6,354 nucleotides of DNA from an uncultured Mycoplasmatota bacterium (GCA_947384645.1 CANDHX010000082.1:1-6354), one strand, 5' to 3'; positions 1 to 5,678 are shown, counted from the stretch's first letter. Program-made: numbers and translations. The notes: generated by a model from the sequence alone, not told the origin.

Positions 1-531
1 TAAATAATTTTCGTTTACCTCGTTTTCTATCGTTTCGAGAGCTTCGTCTACAGTATCATCGTCGACTATTTCTACATAGTCGTCAAAATTGTCTTCGACG
101 TTGACTCTTATCTTCGTATCCCCTACTACTTCTATTCCCATTTCTTTTCTAACGTCGAATTTTATAGTACCATTATCGACTTCTACATCGATGACATTTG
201 GGTCAGATAAGGAGCTAACTATGACTTCAGAATTATTAGTAAGACTAGCATTATTCGAGATTGGAACGTTCATTTTGTCATTATAAGAAAAAGTTCCTGT
301 GCATACTCCCGTTTTGGTATCATTATCGTATGAATACCATACGTTGACGTCATAGCTTCCATTTACATAGATGTCTTTATTAGCCATGCCACCTTTGAAT
401 TTATGGTTTATTATCCAACAGCCTAATACAGTATTTGGAGCTTCGTCTGGGACTATAGTATATTTGCTTGTCGTAGCTTTCTTTCCTTTTCCTACGACCG
501 CCTTTGTTACTATTTCTTTAAAATATGCCAT
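1..531 (-). CDS. cotE: Outer spore coat morphogenetic protein CotE (C-terminus runs off the window)
   Basis: CotE is the scaffold that recruits the outer coat layer onto the forming endospore and acts in the mother cell. The 177 visible codons stay open to the window edge and align by eye with Bacillus subtilis CotE as I remember it. KEIVTKAVVGKGKK (residues 5-18) corresponds to REIITKAVVAKGRK, GCWIINHKF (37-45) to GGWIINHKY, YDVNVWYSYDNDTKTGV (60-76) to YDINVWYSYADNTKTEV, and VVGDTKIRV to VVGETKVVV. The C-terminal 40 residues are very acidic, as in CotE. B. subtilis CotE is about 181 aa, so only a handful of residues and the stop codon are missing. The ATG at 531-529 is fixed by a perfect AGGAGG nine bases upstream. 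No transmembrane segment is visible. The gene is monocistronic as far as the window shows. Its upstream region carries a possible sigma-E promoter and one copy of a direct repeat. Family assignment is firm; assembly of a Bacillus-like coat is inferred. Confidence 0.93.
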   Translation of the reverse strand, partial: MAYFKEIVTKAVVGKGKKATTSKYTIVPDEAPNTVLGCWIINHKFKGGMANKDIYVNGSYDVNVWYSYDNDTKTGVCTGTFSYNDKMNVPISNNASLTNNSEVIVSSLSDPNVIDVEVDNGTIKFDVRKEMGIEVVGDTKIRVNVEDNFDDYVEIVDDDTVDEALETIENEVNENYL

Positions 532-540
532 ATATTTAAA

Positions 541-546
541 CCTCCT
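541..546 (-). promoter_or_regulatory. Ribosome binding site of cotE
   Basis: Read on the minus strand this is AGGAGG, a perfect anti-16S match, nine bases before the ATG at 531. It settles the start codon of the edge-truncated cotE gene. Confidence 0.9.
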
Positions 547-551
547 ATTTT

Positions 552-582
552 AAAATATGCGAGTTTTTAGTTTTTGTGCCCA
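552..582. repeat. Direct repeat copy A, left boundary of the ATPase-remnant block
   Basis: The plus strand reads AAAATATGCGAGTTT followed by TTAGTTTTTGTGCCCA. A second copy in the same orientation lies at 1583-1613. The copies match apart from three substitutions and one shifted T/C indel pair. The repeats are 1,031 bases apart and enclose the decayed ATPase gene. Copy A forms the untranslated leader of cotE. The 14-mer TTTTTAGTTTTTGT inside it (564-577) also occurs at 709-722, at the 3' end of the ATPase remnant. Confidence 0.6.
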
Positions 583-609
583 AAAGTATGATAAAGGAAG
601 TTTTATAAA
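583..609 (-). promoter_or_regulatory. Possible sigma-E-type promoter of cotE
   Basis: On the minus strand CATACTTT (590-583) resembles the sigma-E -10 consensus CATACAnT with one mismatch. An ATA-containing AT-rich block (about 609-603) lies about 13 bases upstream at the -35 place, where sigma-E promoters carry ATAtt-like sequence. In B. subtilis cotE is transcribed by the mother-cell factor sigma-E, which is why this match deserves notice. The -35 match is poor, so the call is tentative. Initiation would fall near 576 and give a leader of about 45 bases that includes direct-repeat copy A. Confidence 0.3.
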
Positions 610-711
610 ACTGGATTATTAAAAAGTGGAAAATTGTTAATTTAAAAATCGTATAAATTTACAGTGATTTTTAGAACATAGATGACATATTAGTAACATT
701 TTAAATTATTT

Positions 712-1500
712 TTAGTTTTTGTCTATTAGCCAACTTGCAATATTTATAATTTGTACTCCTTCATATTGGTAGGTATCGTGTTTGGTGTTTGCTACAAGTA
801 TTTTTGGATAAGCATCTTTTATATTTAACAAAGGAGTAACTTCCCTTTTAAGTGTTTCGTCACTACTTATATCATCAGATACCTGAATATATAATTTTTC
901 ATTCCTTTTCATCGCAACAAAATCTATTTCTTTTTCATATAAAACTCCAACATATACTTCATATCCCCTTCTTATGAGTTCCATTGCCACTATATTTTCA
1001 TATACATTACTATAATTCATATTTTTTGTACCTTGAATAGCATATTTAACTGCATGATAAGTATTTAATATATGCTCCGACTGTCTTATCGTTTGTATCA
1101 AGTTTATTTGTATTTAATATAGCTGCTATACTCCTATAGGAAGTCATTTGCGATATATTATCTATCATAAAATCACTAATACTATCAAGTAAAGGAAGAT
1201 TTTAATTTTATATCTTTGAACTATATCTCTTACAATCATCGTTTTATACACATCTTTAATATAATGATATTTTTTATCAATTTCTTTATATAAATAAGAT
1301 CCAGAAAAGCCACCTTCTAAAACATATCTATCAAAATTCTCTGTATTATTGTCTAAATTATGATACTCTAAAAATTCTTCATATGAAAATGGATATATCT
1401 CTATACTATAAGTTCTGCCAGTAAATAATGTAGCTAAATCACTTGATAAAAGAAAGGCATTAGAACCTGTAATATAAATATCATAATTATATGCGAACAT
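712..1500 (-). pseudogene. Decayed DUF4143-type AAA ATPase (N-terminus lost, frameshifted, internally deleted)
   Basis: Intact members are roughly 400-aa proteins with an AAA ATPase domain and a C-terminal DUF4143/restriction-endonuclease-like domain; their function is poorly known. Translation starts in register at DIYITGSNAFLLSSDLATL (sensor 1 region, just inside 1500). It passes IYPFSYEEFLEY, a GGFSGSYLY segment and IVRDIVQRYKIK, then loses frame at 1200/1201. One missing base there (AAA-ATC where family members read KIKDLPLLD) explains the shift. The next frame continues LPLLDSISDFMIDNISQMTS and TNDKTVGAYIKYLS, and stops at 1048-1046. The third segment resumes at HAVKYAIQGTKNMNY near 1057 and runs through YENIVAMELIRRGYEVYVG and EIDFVAMKRNEKLYIQVS to the TAA at 712-714. 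About 30 residues are missing at that second junction. Walker A and Walker B, expected in roughly the first 100 residues, are absent upstream. The gene cannot encode a working ATPase. Confidence 0.88.
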
Positions 1501-1533
1501 TTCGCAAAAATCAATTTATTTTTATTTTGCGAA
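1492..1533. repeat. TGCGAA inverted-repeat cluster at the truncated 5' end of the ATPase remnant
   Basis: TGCGAA (1492-1497), TTCGCA (1501-1506) and TGCGAA (1528-1533) form two nested palindromes. One is TGCGAA-CAT-TTCGCA. The other is TTCGCAAAA (1501-1509) facing TTTTGCGAA (1525-1533) with a 15-base loop. The cluster sits exactly where recognisable ATPase homology stops, so it may mark a deletion or insertion end. It could also be a protein-binding site. No function can be read from it. Confidence 0.5.
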
Positions 1534-1582
1534 TCGATGGGGTATACTCTTTAAATACTTATTTTATAGTTACAATTCCTTC

Positions 1583-1613
1583 AAAATATGTGAGTTTCTT
1601 AGTTTTGTGCTCA
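1583..1613. repeat. Direct repeat copy B, right boundary of the ATPase-remnant block
   Basis: The plus strand reads AAAATATGTGAGTTTC followed by TTAGTTTTGTGCTCA, the partner of the copy at 552-582. It lies in the leader region of the HIT gene, in the same orientation as copy A. Recombination between the two would remove the ATPase remnant and leave a single copy between cotE and the HIT gene. Confidence 0.6.
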
Positions 1614-1623
1614 ATAAATACTC

Positions 1624-1652
1624 TTTAACTATTTTTTAAAACGTGTTATCAT
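1624..1652 (+). promoter_or_regulatory. Possible promoter of the HIT gene
   Basis: TTTAAC (1624-1629), a 17-base spacer and TATCAT (1647-1652) with an upstream TG (1644-1645, extended -10) resemble a weak sigma-A promoter. Initiation near 1659 would leave only about 16 bases before the ATG at 1675, starting right at the SD. The short leader and weak boxes keep this call low. Confidence 0.3.
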
Positions 1653-1658
1653 GTTTGT

Positions 1659-1664
1659 AAGGAG
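1659..1664 (+). promoter_or_regulatory. Ribosome binding site deciding the HIT start
   Basis: AAGGAG with a ten-base spacer to the ATG at 1675. It rules in favour of 1675 over the upstream in-frame ATG at 1651. Confidence 0.85.
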
Positions 1665-1674
1665 ATTTGATAAT

Positions 1675-2043
1675 ATGGATATATTTTGTAAAATTATAAA
1701 TGGAGAACTCACTTCCTGTGTTCCATTTGAAAACGATTTGGTTATAACTATAATGGATGCTAATCCTTTTAAACCCGGTCATCTTTTGATCATTCCTAAG
1801 AAGCATTATACTACCCTACTCGACATGGATGATGAAACGATATGTGAAATAAATAAAACAGCTAAGATGTTAATACGTAAAATGGAAGAAAAGTATCCCA
1901 ATATTACAGGTGTTAGTACAGTCGTCAACTACGGCTCAGAGCAGAAAGTTAAGCATTATCACATGCATTTGATACCAGCTTATAAGGAAGGCGAAGAGCC
2001 AAAATTTTCTCAAATCGAATTTTGTGATTTATTAAAAAATTAG
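1675..2043 (+). CDS. HIT-family (histidine triad) nucleotide hydrolase/transferase
   Basis: This is a 122-aa cytoplasmic protein of the HIT superfamily. HinT-type members cleave nucleoside 5'-phosphoramidates or related nucleotide conjugates through a covalent histidine-nucleotide intermediate. The N-terminus MDIFCKIINGEL is the classic HinT opening. DANPFKPGHLLIIPKKHY (about 28-45) matches the conserved INPxxxGHxLxIPKxH block. The triad HYHMHLIP starts at H94, giving H94, H96 and H98, with H96 the expected nucleophile. Where HinT proteins usually have NxGxxAGQxVxH, this one reads NYGSEQKVKH (85-94), a shortened glycine/AGQ loop. I chose the ATG at 1675 because AAGGAG (1659-1664) lies ten bases upstream and the family begins there. 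The in-frame ATG at 1651 would add eight atypical residues and lie before that SD. The TAG stop is embedded in the terminator stem. The gene converges with the SNF2 gene. Substrate is unknown. Confidence 0.93.
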   Translation: MDIFCKIINGELTSCVPFENDLVITIMDANPFKPGHLLIIPKKHYTTLLDMDDETICEINKTAKMLIRKMEEKYPNITGVSTVVNYGSEQKVKHYHMHLIPAYKEGEEPKFSQIEFCDLLKN

Positions 2044-2074
2044 TATATCTTTTTGAGGATATACTAATTTTTTT
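2034..2074. terminator. Bidirectional intrinsic terminator between HIT and SNF2 genes
   Basis: A perfect 11-bp stem, ATTAGTATATC (2039-2049) with GATATACTAAT (2058-2068), has an 8-base loop. It is followed by a T-run (2068-2074) and preceded by an A-run (2034-2038), so it works for both strands. The stem swallows the TAG stop of the HIT gene (2041-2043), and the TAA of the SNF2 gene (2075-2073) directly abuts it. Both convergent genes share one very compact 3' end. Confidence 0.93.
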
Positions 2075-5000
2075 ATTCGCTGTTATCTAAAGACAATAAA
2101 TTTTTAACGTCTTCTTCGCTCAGTTTGGAGATTATATTTTGGTCGATGTCGCTGCTGTCTATTAGTTTATCGCTTAGGATTTTCTTTTTATTTTGAAGTT
2201 CGAGTATTTTCTCTTCTATCGTTCCTCTAGTGATGAGCTTAATGACTTCGACAGTATTTTTTTGACCAATTCGGTGTGCTCTATCGGTCGCTTGGTTCTC
2301 TACTTGAGGGTTCCACCATAAGTCTAAGTGAATGACGACATCGGCACTCGTCAAGTTAAGTCCTGTACCACCTGATTTTAAAGTTATCAAGAATACGTTC
2401 GTATCGTCATTATTGAATTTGTCGACGAGTTCCATGCGACGTTTAGAGGAAACGCTTCCTTCGATTATATATGTTGAAATGTTGTTGTTTGTAAATTCTC
2501 TATTTAAGATATCTAGTGCCGTTTTAAAGCTCGTGAAAACAAGTATCTTGTGTCCGTTTCTGATGATGTCTTTTACTAGTGATAAGATGTTTTCTATCTT
2601 GGCACTTCCTCCGTTATAGTTATCGTATACTATTTTGGGGTCTATGCAAAGCTGTCTCAACTTAGTAAGAAGTTGCAATATTTTAAAGTTGCCTTTTTTA
2701 AATCCTTCCGTTTTTAGAATTTCGTCTAACTCTTTTTGAGTTTTCTCGAGTTGGGCTACGTACAGTTTCTTTTGTTCGGGATTTAAATCTATATAGATGT
2801 TGTTTTCTATCTTATCTGGCAATTCTTTTATGACATCTTTTTTCTTTCTTCGCAGGATAAACGGTCTTATCTGTTTATTTAAATTGTCAAGCGAGGTTAA
2901 CTCTTCTTCTTTGACATCCTTTAGATTATATTTCTTGTTAAAAGTAACTATGTTAGTTAAGTATCCAGGCATTATAAAGTCGAATATACTCCAAAGTTCT
3001 AACACTGAGTTTTCGAGTGGCGTTCCCGTTAAAGCTATCTTAGTAGCCCCGTGAATTTCTTTTACGACTTGAGTCATTTGGGCGTGAACGTTTTTGATAT
3101 TTTGAGCTTCGTCGATTGCGACGAGTTCAAAATCGATATCTTTATAGAAGTCTTTATCTCTTCTTAGAAGCCCATAGGTCGTGATGAGTATATTTACATC
3201 GTCTAAGTGATTCAACTCTTCGTGACGAACGTTTCTATTCTCGGCAAACTCTTTATATTTGAGTTCACTTCCAAATTTATTGAATTCATTTACCCAATTG
3301 TAGACGAGCGATGTAGGAGATACTATCAATATTTTAGCATTTTTCTTTTCTTTTAGTATTGCTTTTATAAGATAGATTAGTTGCACGGATTTACCTAAAC
3401 CCATCTCGTCTGCTAAAATTCCTCCAAATCCGCATTTATAGATGTTATATAGCCATTTTATTCCCATTTGTTGGTAGTCTCTTAAAATCGTCTTATCTTC
3501 TTTTGAAAGTTCGACTTTGCAGTCTTTATAGGAATTGAAATTGTTTATCAGTTCATCGAACATATTGTTGGTTTCTACGATGTGATATTTATCTTTTTTG
3601 ATGCTATCAAGATAAATGGCTCTGTATTTAGGTATTTCTCCAGTACCTCTTTTTAAGTCAGAAGATTTTAAATCTAATTCGTCGACGAGGCTTTCTAATT
3701 CTTTCAAGTCTTCACTTTCTTCTAAATTTAAGAAGTCTCCACTTTTTAGACGGTAGTATTTTTTCTTCTTCTGCATTGTATCAAGTATATCGACAATTTC
3801 GTCGTTCGAGATGCCGCCTAAATCGAAAGAGTAACTCATGATGTTATCTTTACCTATAGAGAAACTAGACCTGATATGGTTCTCTTTTACTATGCGTGTA
3901 TCTTTTATTTTGTTAGATGTGAATACTTCATATTTCGCCGCTATAATCTCGAGTTTTTCTTCAAGGAAAACACCTATGTTGTCTAAATCGCTCATGAAGA
4001 TTTTTTTATCTTCTATTTCAAATCCTAATCCTAATAAGCACCCTACTACTTCATTTTCATAGGAAGAGTCTCTTACTATCTCATTAACTTCATCAAAATA
4101 ATCTATCTCTTTTCCCTTATAATCGAATTTGAGGTTACATAGTATTAAGTATCCTTTTAAGTCCAGGTATATTTTAGTATCTGGTGTAATACCAATTATT
4201 ATTTTATCCTTTAATTCATCGTCGACGGTAACTGTATTTTTAAAGATTGGAAGGAGACCTTTAGTAAATCTATCCATATCTTTTTCTTCAAATATTAATC
4301 CATTTAAATCATTAACTTTTATTGCACTTAAAATAGTTGCCTGGTTTTCTAGCAATACATAAAAAGTATGACTTTTTTTAATAAAATTATAAGAACTTAC
4401 TAATGGTTTTATTTCATAGTTCTCTTTGATGTTTAGAGTATAGTTTTCGCTTTCTTTGGCTACTTCGAGTTCGATTGGATTTTCGTATTTTATTTCTCTA
4501 ATCACGTCTTTTCCTATCGTAAATTCTTTCCCGTGAAGTAATTGCAAGAAGTTTTCTAGTTGGGATGAGTCCATTATTAAATCTCTATTCGAGAAACATC
4601 TATAATATCCACTTCTATACTGTTCTAATAATCTTATAGCAAATTTTATGATGTCTTCATCTTCTTTAGAAAAAAAGTGTGTAGAGGGGTCATATGTAAA
4701 ATTTTTTCCAAATTCTAAAGCACCATTACGGTTTCTATAACTATCTATAAATGGGCTTAGCTTATTATTTAGAGAATACATTTTGTCTTCCCCTATTTTC
4801 AATTTAAGACTGGCTAGGTCATTTGGATAGTCAAATTCTAGTTCAACAGTTAAATTTAATTGCTTTTTGATTTTACCTAATCCGGTTTTGTCTGGTAAAG
4901 CAAAATCTTCTAGTATTTTTTGAGAAAGAATATATTTAAGTTCTTCTTTGGTAAGTGAAAATATTTCATCGTAGTAAAAGACTAGAGAAGCAGCAATATG

Positions 5001-5246
5001 GTCACAAGGTATATCGTGAGAAATCGAACAATCACAGTATGTATCCGTTATTTGGTTATTTTCTGTTTCTATTTTGACATTATGAATTCTATACTTATAT
5101 TTATCTTCAACTTCAAAAGAGAAAATTCTCGTTTTTCCTTTTTTCCCTTCGTTGATGAATTCGACATTGCTAAAAGGATAAGTCCTTCCTCTAAAAAACA
5201 TTTCTCTTCCAAGATATTCATATACTTTACTCATTCCTTGGTTCAT
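2073..5246 (-). CDS. SWIM zinc-finger SNF2-family DNA-dependent ATPase/helicase
   Basis: This 1057-aa protein is a bacterial member of the SNF2/Rad54-type ATPases (helicase superfamily 2), which translocate on duplex DNA and remodel protein-DNA complexes. The cellular role of the bacterial members is not settled. Domain order: an N-terminal SWIM zinc finger with CxC...CxH ligands C71, C73, C81 and H83; a long middle region (about 120-580) typical of the Firmicutes SNF2-associated segment; then the two RecA-like lobes. Lobe 1 shows LRDYQQMGIKWL (588-599), Walker A DEMGLGKS (613-620), Walker B/motif II DEAQ (712-715) and motif III LTGTP (739-743). LRRKKKDV (798-805) links the lobes. Lobe 2 shows ILVFTSF (901-907), SGGTGLNL (958-965) and motif VI QATDRAHRIGQ (985-995). 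All catalytic motifs are intact and the length is normal for the family. The ATG at 5246 follows GAAGTGAT (5257-5250), a good match to the GGTGAT part of the SD. It is divergent from the small-peptide module and convergent with the HIT gene. Confidence 0.95.
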   Translation of the reverse strand: MNQGMSKVYEYLGREMFFRGRTYPFSNVEFINEGKKGKTRIFSFEVEDKYKYRIHNVKIETENNQITDTYCDCSISHDIPCDHIAASLVFYYDEIFSLTKEELKYILSQKILEDFALPDKTGLGKIKKQLNLTVELEFDYPNDLASLKLKIGEDKMYSLNNKLSPFIDSYRNRNGALEFGKNFTYDPSTHFFSKEDEDIIKFAIRLLEQYRSGYYRCFSNRDLIMDSSQLENFLQLLHGKEFTIGKDVIREIKYENPIELEVAKESENYTLNIKENYEIKPLVSSYNFIKKSHTFYVLLENQATILSAIKVNDLNGLIFEEKDMDRFTKGLLPIFKNTVTVDDELKDKIIIGITPDTKIYLDLKGYLILCNLKFDYKGKEIDYFDEVNEIVRDSSYENEVVGCLLGLGFEIEDKKIFMSDLDNIGVFLEEKLEIIAAKYEVFTSNKIKDTRIVKENHIRSSFSIGKDNIMSYSFDLGGISNDEIVDILDTMQKKKKYYRLKSGDFLNLEESEDLKELESLVDELDLKSSDLKRGTGEIPKYRAIYLDSIKKDKYHIVETNNMFDELINNFNSYKDCKVELSKEDKTILRDYQQMGIKWLYNIYKCGFGGILADEMGLGKSVQLIYLIKAILKEKKNAKILIVSPTSLVYNWVNEFNKFGSELKYKEFAENRNVRHEELNHLDDVNILITTYGLLRRDKDFYKDIDFELVAIDEAQNIKNVHAQMTQVVKEIHGATKIALTGTPLENSVLELWSIFDFIMPGYLTNIVTFNKKYNLKDVKEEELTSLDNLNKQIRPFILRRKKKDVIKELPDKIENNIYIDLNPEQKKLYVAQLEKTQKELDEILKTEGFKKGNFKILQLLTKLRQLCIDPKIVYDNYNGGSAKIENILSLVKDIIRNGHKILVFTSFKTALDILNREFTNNNISTYIIEGSVSSKRRMELVDKFNNDDTNVFLITLKSGGTGLNLTSADVVIHLDLWWNPQVENQATDRAHRIGQKNTVEVIKLITRGTIEEKILELQNKKKILSDKLIDSSDIDQNIISKLSEEDVKNLLSLDNSE

Positions 5247-5270
5247 ATTATCACTTCTCTGCCTTTTTTG

Positions 5271-5299
5271 ATTTTATCAGAAATATAGCTCTTTGTCTA
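5271..5299 (-). promoter_or_regulatory. Promoter of the SNF2 gene
   Basis: On the minus strand TAGACA (5299-5294), a 17-base spacer and TAAAAT (5276-5271) form a sigma-A-like promoter, strengthened by a TG one base before the -10 box (extended -10). Transcription would start near 5264, about 18 bases before the ATG and just ahead of the SD. Confidence 0.65.
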
Positions 5300-5372
5300 T
5301 TAAATTCTATTATCTATTATTTGAGAAATTTAAAAAGACATTTTTGCCAAATTTTCCTTTTAAATAGGCGAT

Positions 5373-5401
5373 TTGATAAGCATTTATAATTATGCTTTAA
5401 T
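5373..5401 (+). promoter_or_regulatory. Promoter of the small hydrophobic peptide mRNA
   Basis: TTGATA (5373-5378), a 17-base spacer and TTTAAT (5396-5401), with TG at 5393-5394 giving an extended -10. Predicted start is near 5408, so the mRNA would begin just before the repeat-rich leader. The spacer contains a palindrome, AGCAT (5379-5383) facing ATGCT (5392-5396), which could be an operator or chance. A TATAAT at 5385-5390 has no good partner at -35. Confidence 0.55.
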
Positions 5402-5421
5402 AGTTCACGAAGCACACAAGT

Positions 5422-5491
5422 CTAGTCGTGTTCTCCTAAATCACATTTAAACTTATAAGAGGGATGGTTTTGGTATTTATATTTAGGAGGA
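5422..5491 (+). promoter_or_regulatory. SD-sequestering leader hairpin of the peptide mRNA
   Basis: TTCTCCTAAAT (5431-5441) can pair with the SD region ATTTAGGAGGA (5481-5491) over 11 consecutive positions: ten Watson-Crick and one U-G. The loop is 39 bases. The whole SD would be buried. The same leader segment also has partners downstream of the ORF: CTAGTCGTG (5422-5430) is the exact complement of 5588-5596, and 5428-5441 pairs with 5633-5646 over 14 positions with one wobble. Mutually exclusive folds of this type are known from type I toxin mRNAs. The pairings are seen; the regulatory switch is inferred. Confidence 0.65.
5423..5441 (+). repeat. Direct repeat, leader copy (peptide module)
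   Basis: TAGTCGTGTTCTCCTAAAT. Its first 11 bases recur exactly at 5617-5627, and the following CCTA..T pattern also recurs there. Because the second copy is transcribed in antisense, the antisense RNA carries an exact 11-nt complement to this leader segment. The pAD1 par/Fst system also uses repeats shared between convergent RNAs. Confidence 0.75.
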
Positions 5492-5497
5492 ACATTT

Positions 5498-5575
5498 ATG
5501 AATAGTAATTATAAATTATACTTTATAATATATTTATTGCTATTTATCATTTTAATCTTATTGATTAAGATATAA
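5498..5575 (+). CDS. 25-aa hydrophobic peptide, candidate type I toxin
   Basis: The ORF encodes 25 residues: a short polar head MNSNYK, then an almost unbroken run of Leu, Ile, Phe and Tyr (about 7-23) that would form one transmembrane helix, ending in KI. AGGAGG (5485-5490) with a 7-base spacer is as strong an SD as any in the window, which argues for real translation. It is embedded in a structured transcript and faced by a convergent antisense RNA. That context and the size fit membrane-acting type I toxins (Fst, TxpA, BsrG and Ldr classes). The sequence is not one I recognise, and it lacks the charged C-terminal tail of Fst. A small regulatory membrane peptide without toxicity is the main alternative. 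Toxicity is inferred from architecture only. Confidence 0.7.
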   Translation: MNSNYKLYFIIYLLLFIILILLIKI

Positions 5576-5579
5576 TAGT

Positions 5580-5626
5580 AAAAAAAGCACGACTAGATAT
5601 CCTCTTAAAGGTTATTTAGTCGTGTT
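5580..5626 (-). terminator. Intrinsic terminator of the antisense RNA
   Basis: Positions 5586-5603 pair with 5609-5626 around a 5-base loop, an 18-position stem with two G-U pairs and one T/T mismatch. On the minus strand the stem is followed directly by seven T residues (complement of 5580-5586). On the plus strand no T-run follows, so the signal is directional and supports a leftward transcript entering from the right. Confidence 0.85.
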
Positions 5627-5636
5627 CAACCTATTT
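5617..5636 (+). repeat. Direct repeat, downstream copy (peptide module)
   Basis: TAGTCGTGTTCAACCTATTT. Identical to 5423-5433 over the first 11 bases and similar beyond. It also forms the right arm of the antisense terminator stem, so the same sequence serves termination and RNA-RNA recognition. Confidence 0.75.
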
Positions 5637-5670
5637 GGGAGAACACCCTAGTATCTTTAGTGTGTTTCTC
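5633..5670 (+). promoter_or_regulatory. SD-decoy and 3' hairpin region of the peptide mRNA
   Basis: ATTTGGGAGAACAC (5633-5646) closely mimics the peptide SD region ATTTAGGAGGAACA (5481-5494) and is complementary to the leader at 5428-5441 over 14 positions. GTGTG (5660-5664) can further pair with CACAC (5413-5417) near the predicted mRNA 5' end. The local hairpin 5639-5646/5662-5670 followed by TTAAT is a weak candidate for the 3' end of the peptide mRNA. If the leader pairs here, the SD is free; antisense RNA covers this whole segment. Confidence 0.5.
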
Positions 5671-5678
5671 TTAATAAG

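Larger units (their letters stand above)
5580..5672 (-). ncRNA. Putative antisense antitoxin RNA, about 90 nt
   Basis: A minus-strand promoter predicts a start near 5672, and a strong hairpin with a U-tail predicts an end at about 5580. The RNA would have two hairpins. The 5' one pairs GAGAAACAC with GTGTTCTC (5670-5662 and 5646-5639, one bulge); the 3' one is the terminator. It would be fully complementary to the 3' region of the peptide mRNA. Through the copy at 5617-5627 it can also pair with the leader repeat at 5423-5433. It has no plausible ORF with an SD. This matches convergent antitoxins such as RNA II of par or the BsrG/SR4 pair. Expression is not shown. Confidence 0.6.

Noticed and set aside
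89..553. Two plus-strand open frames of 65 and 60 codons
   Set aside because: They lie antisense to the well-supported cotE gene, have no SD and no protein-like composition.
643..672. AAAAATC...GATTTTT inverted repeat as terminator of the ATPase remnant
   Set aside because: A 7-bp stem with a 15-base loop in very AT-rich DNA and almost no GC; likely chance.
1651..1674. Upstream ATG start for the HIT gene
   Set aside because: It precedes the AAGGAG SD and adds eight residues not seen in the family; 1675 fits both SD spacing and the usual HinT N-terminus.
2332..4362. Several plus-strand open frames of 74-95 codons
   Set aside because: All are antisense shadows of the SNF2 gene, whose motifs are intact across the region.
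4998..5288. Plus-strand open frame of 96 codons
   Set aside because: It is antisense to the SNF2 N-terminus (including the SWIM finger) and has no SD; hydrophobicity reflects AT-rich sequence.
5385..5390. TATAAT as the -10 box of the peptide promoter
   Set aside because: No acceptable -35 box lies 16-18 bases upstream; TTGATA with TTTAAT and an extended TG fits better.
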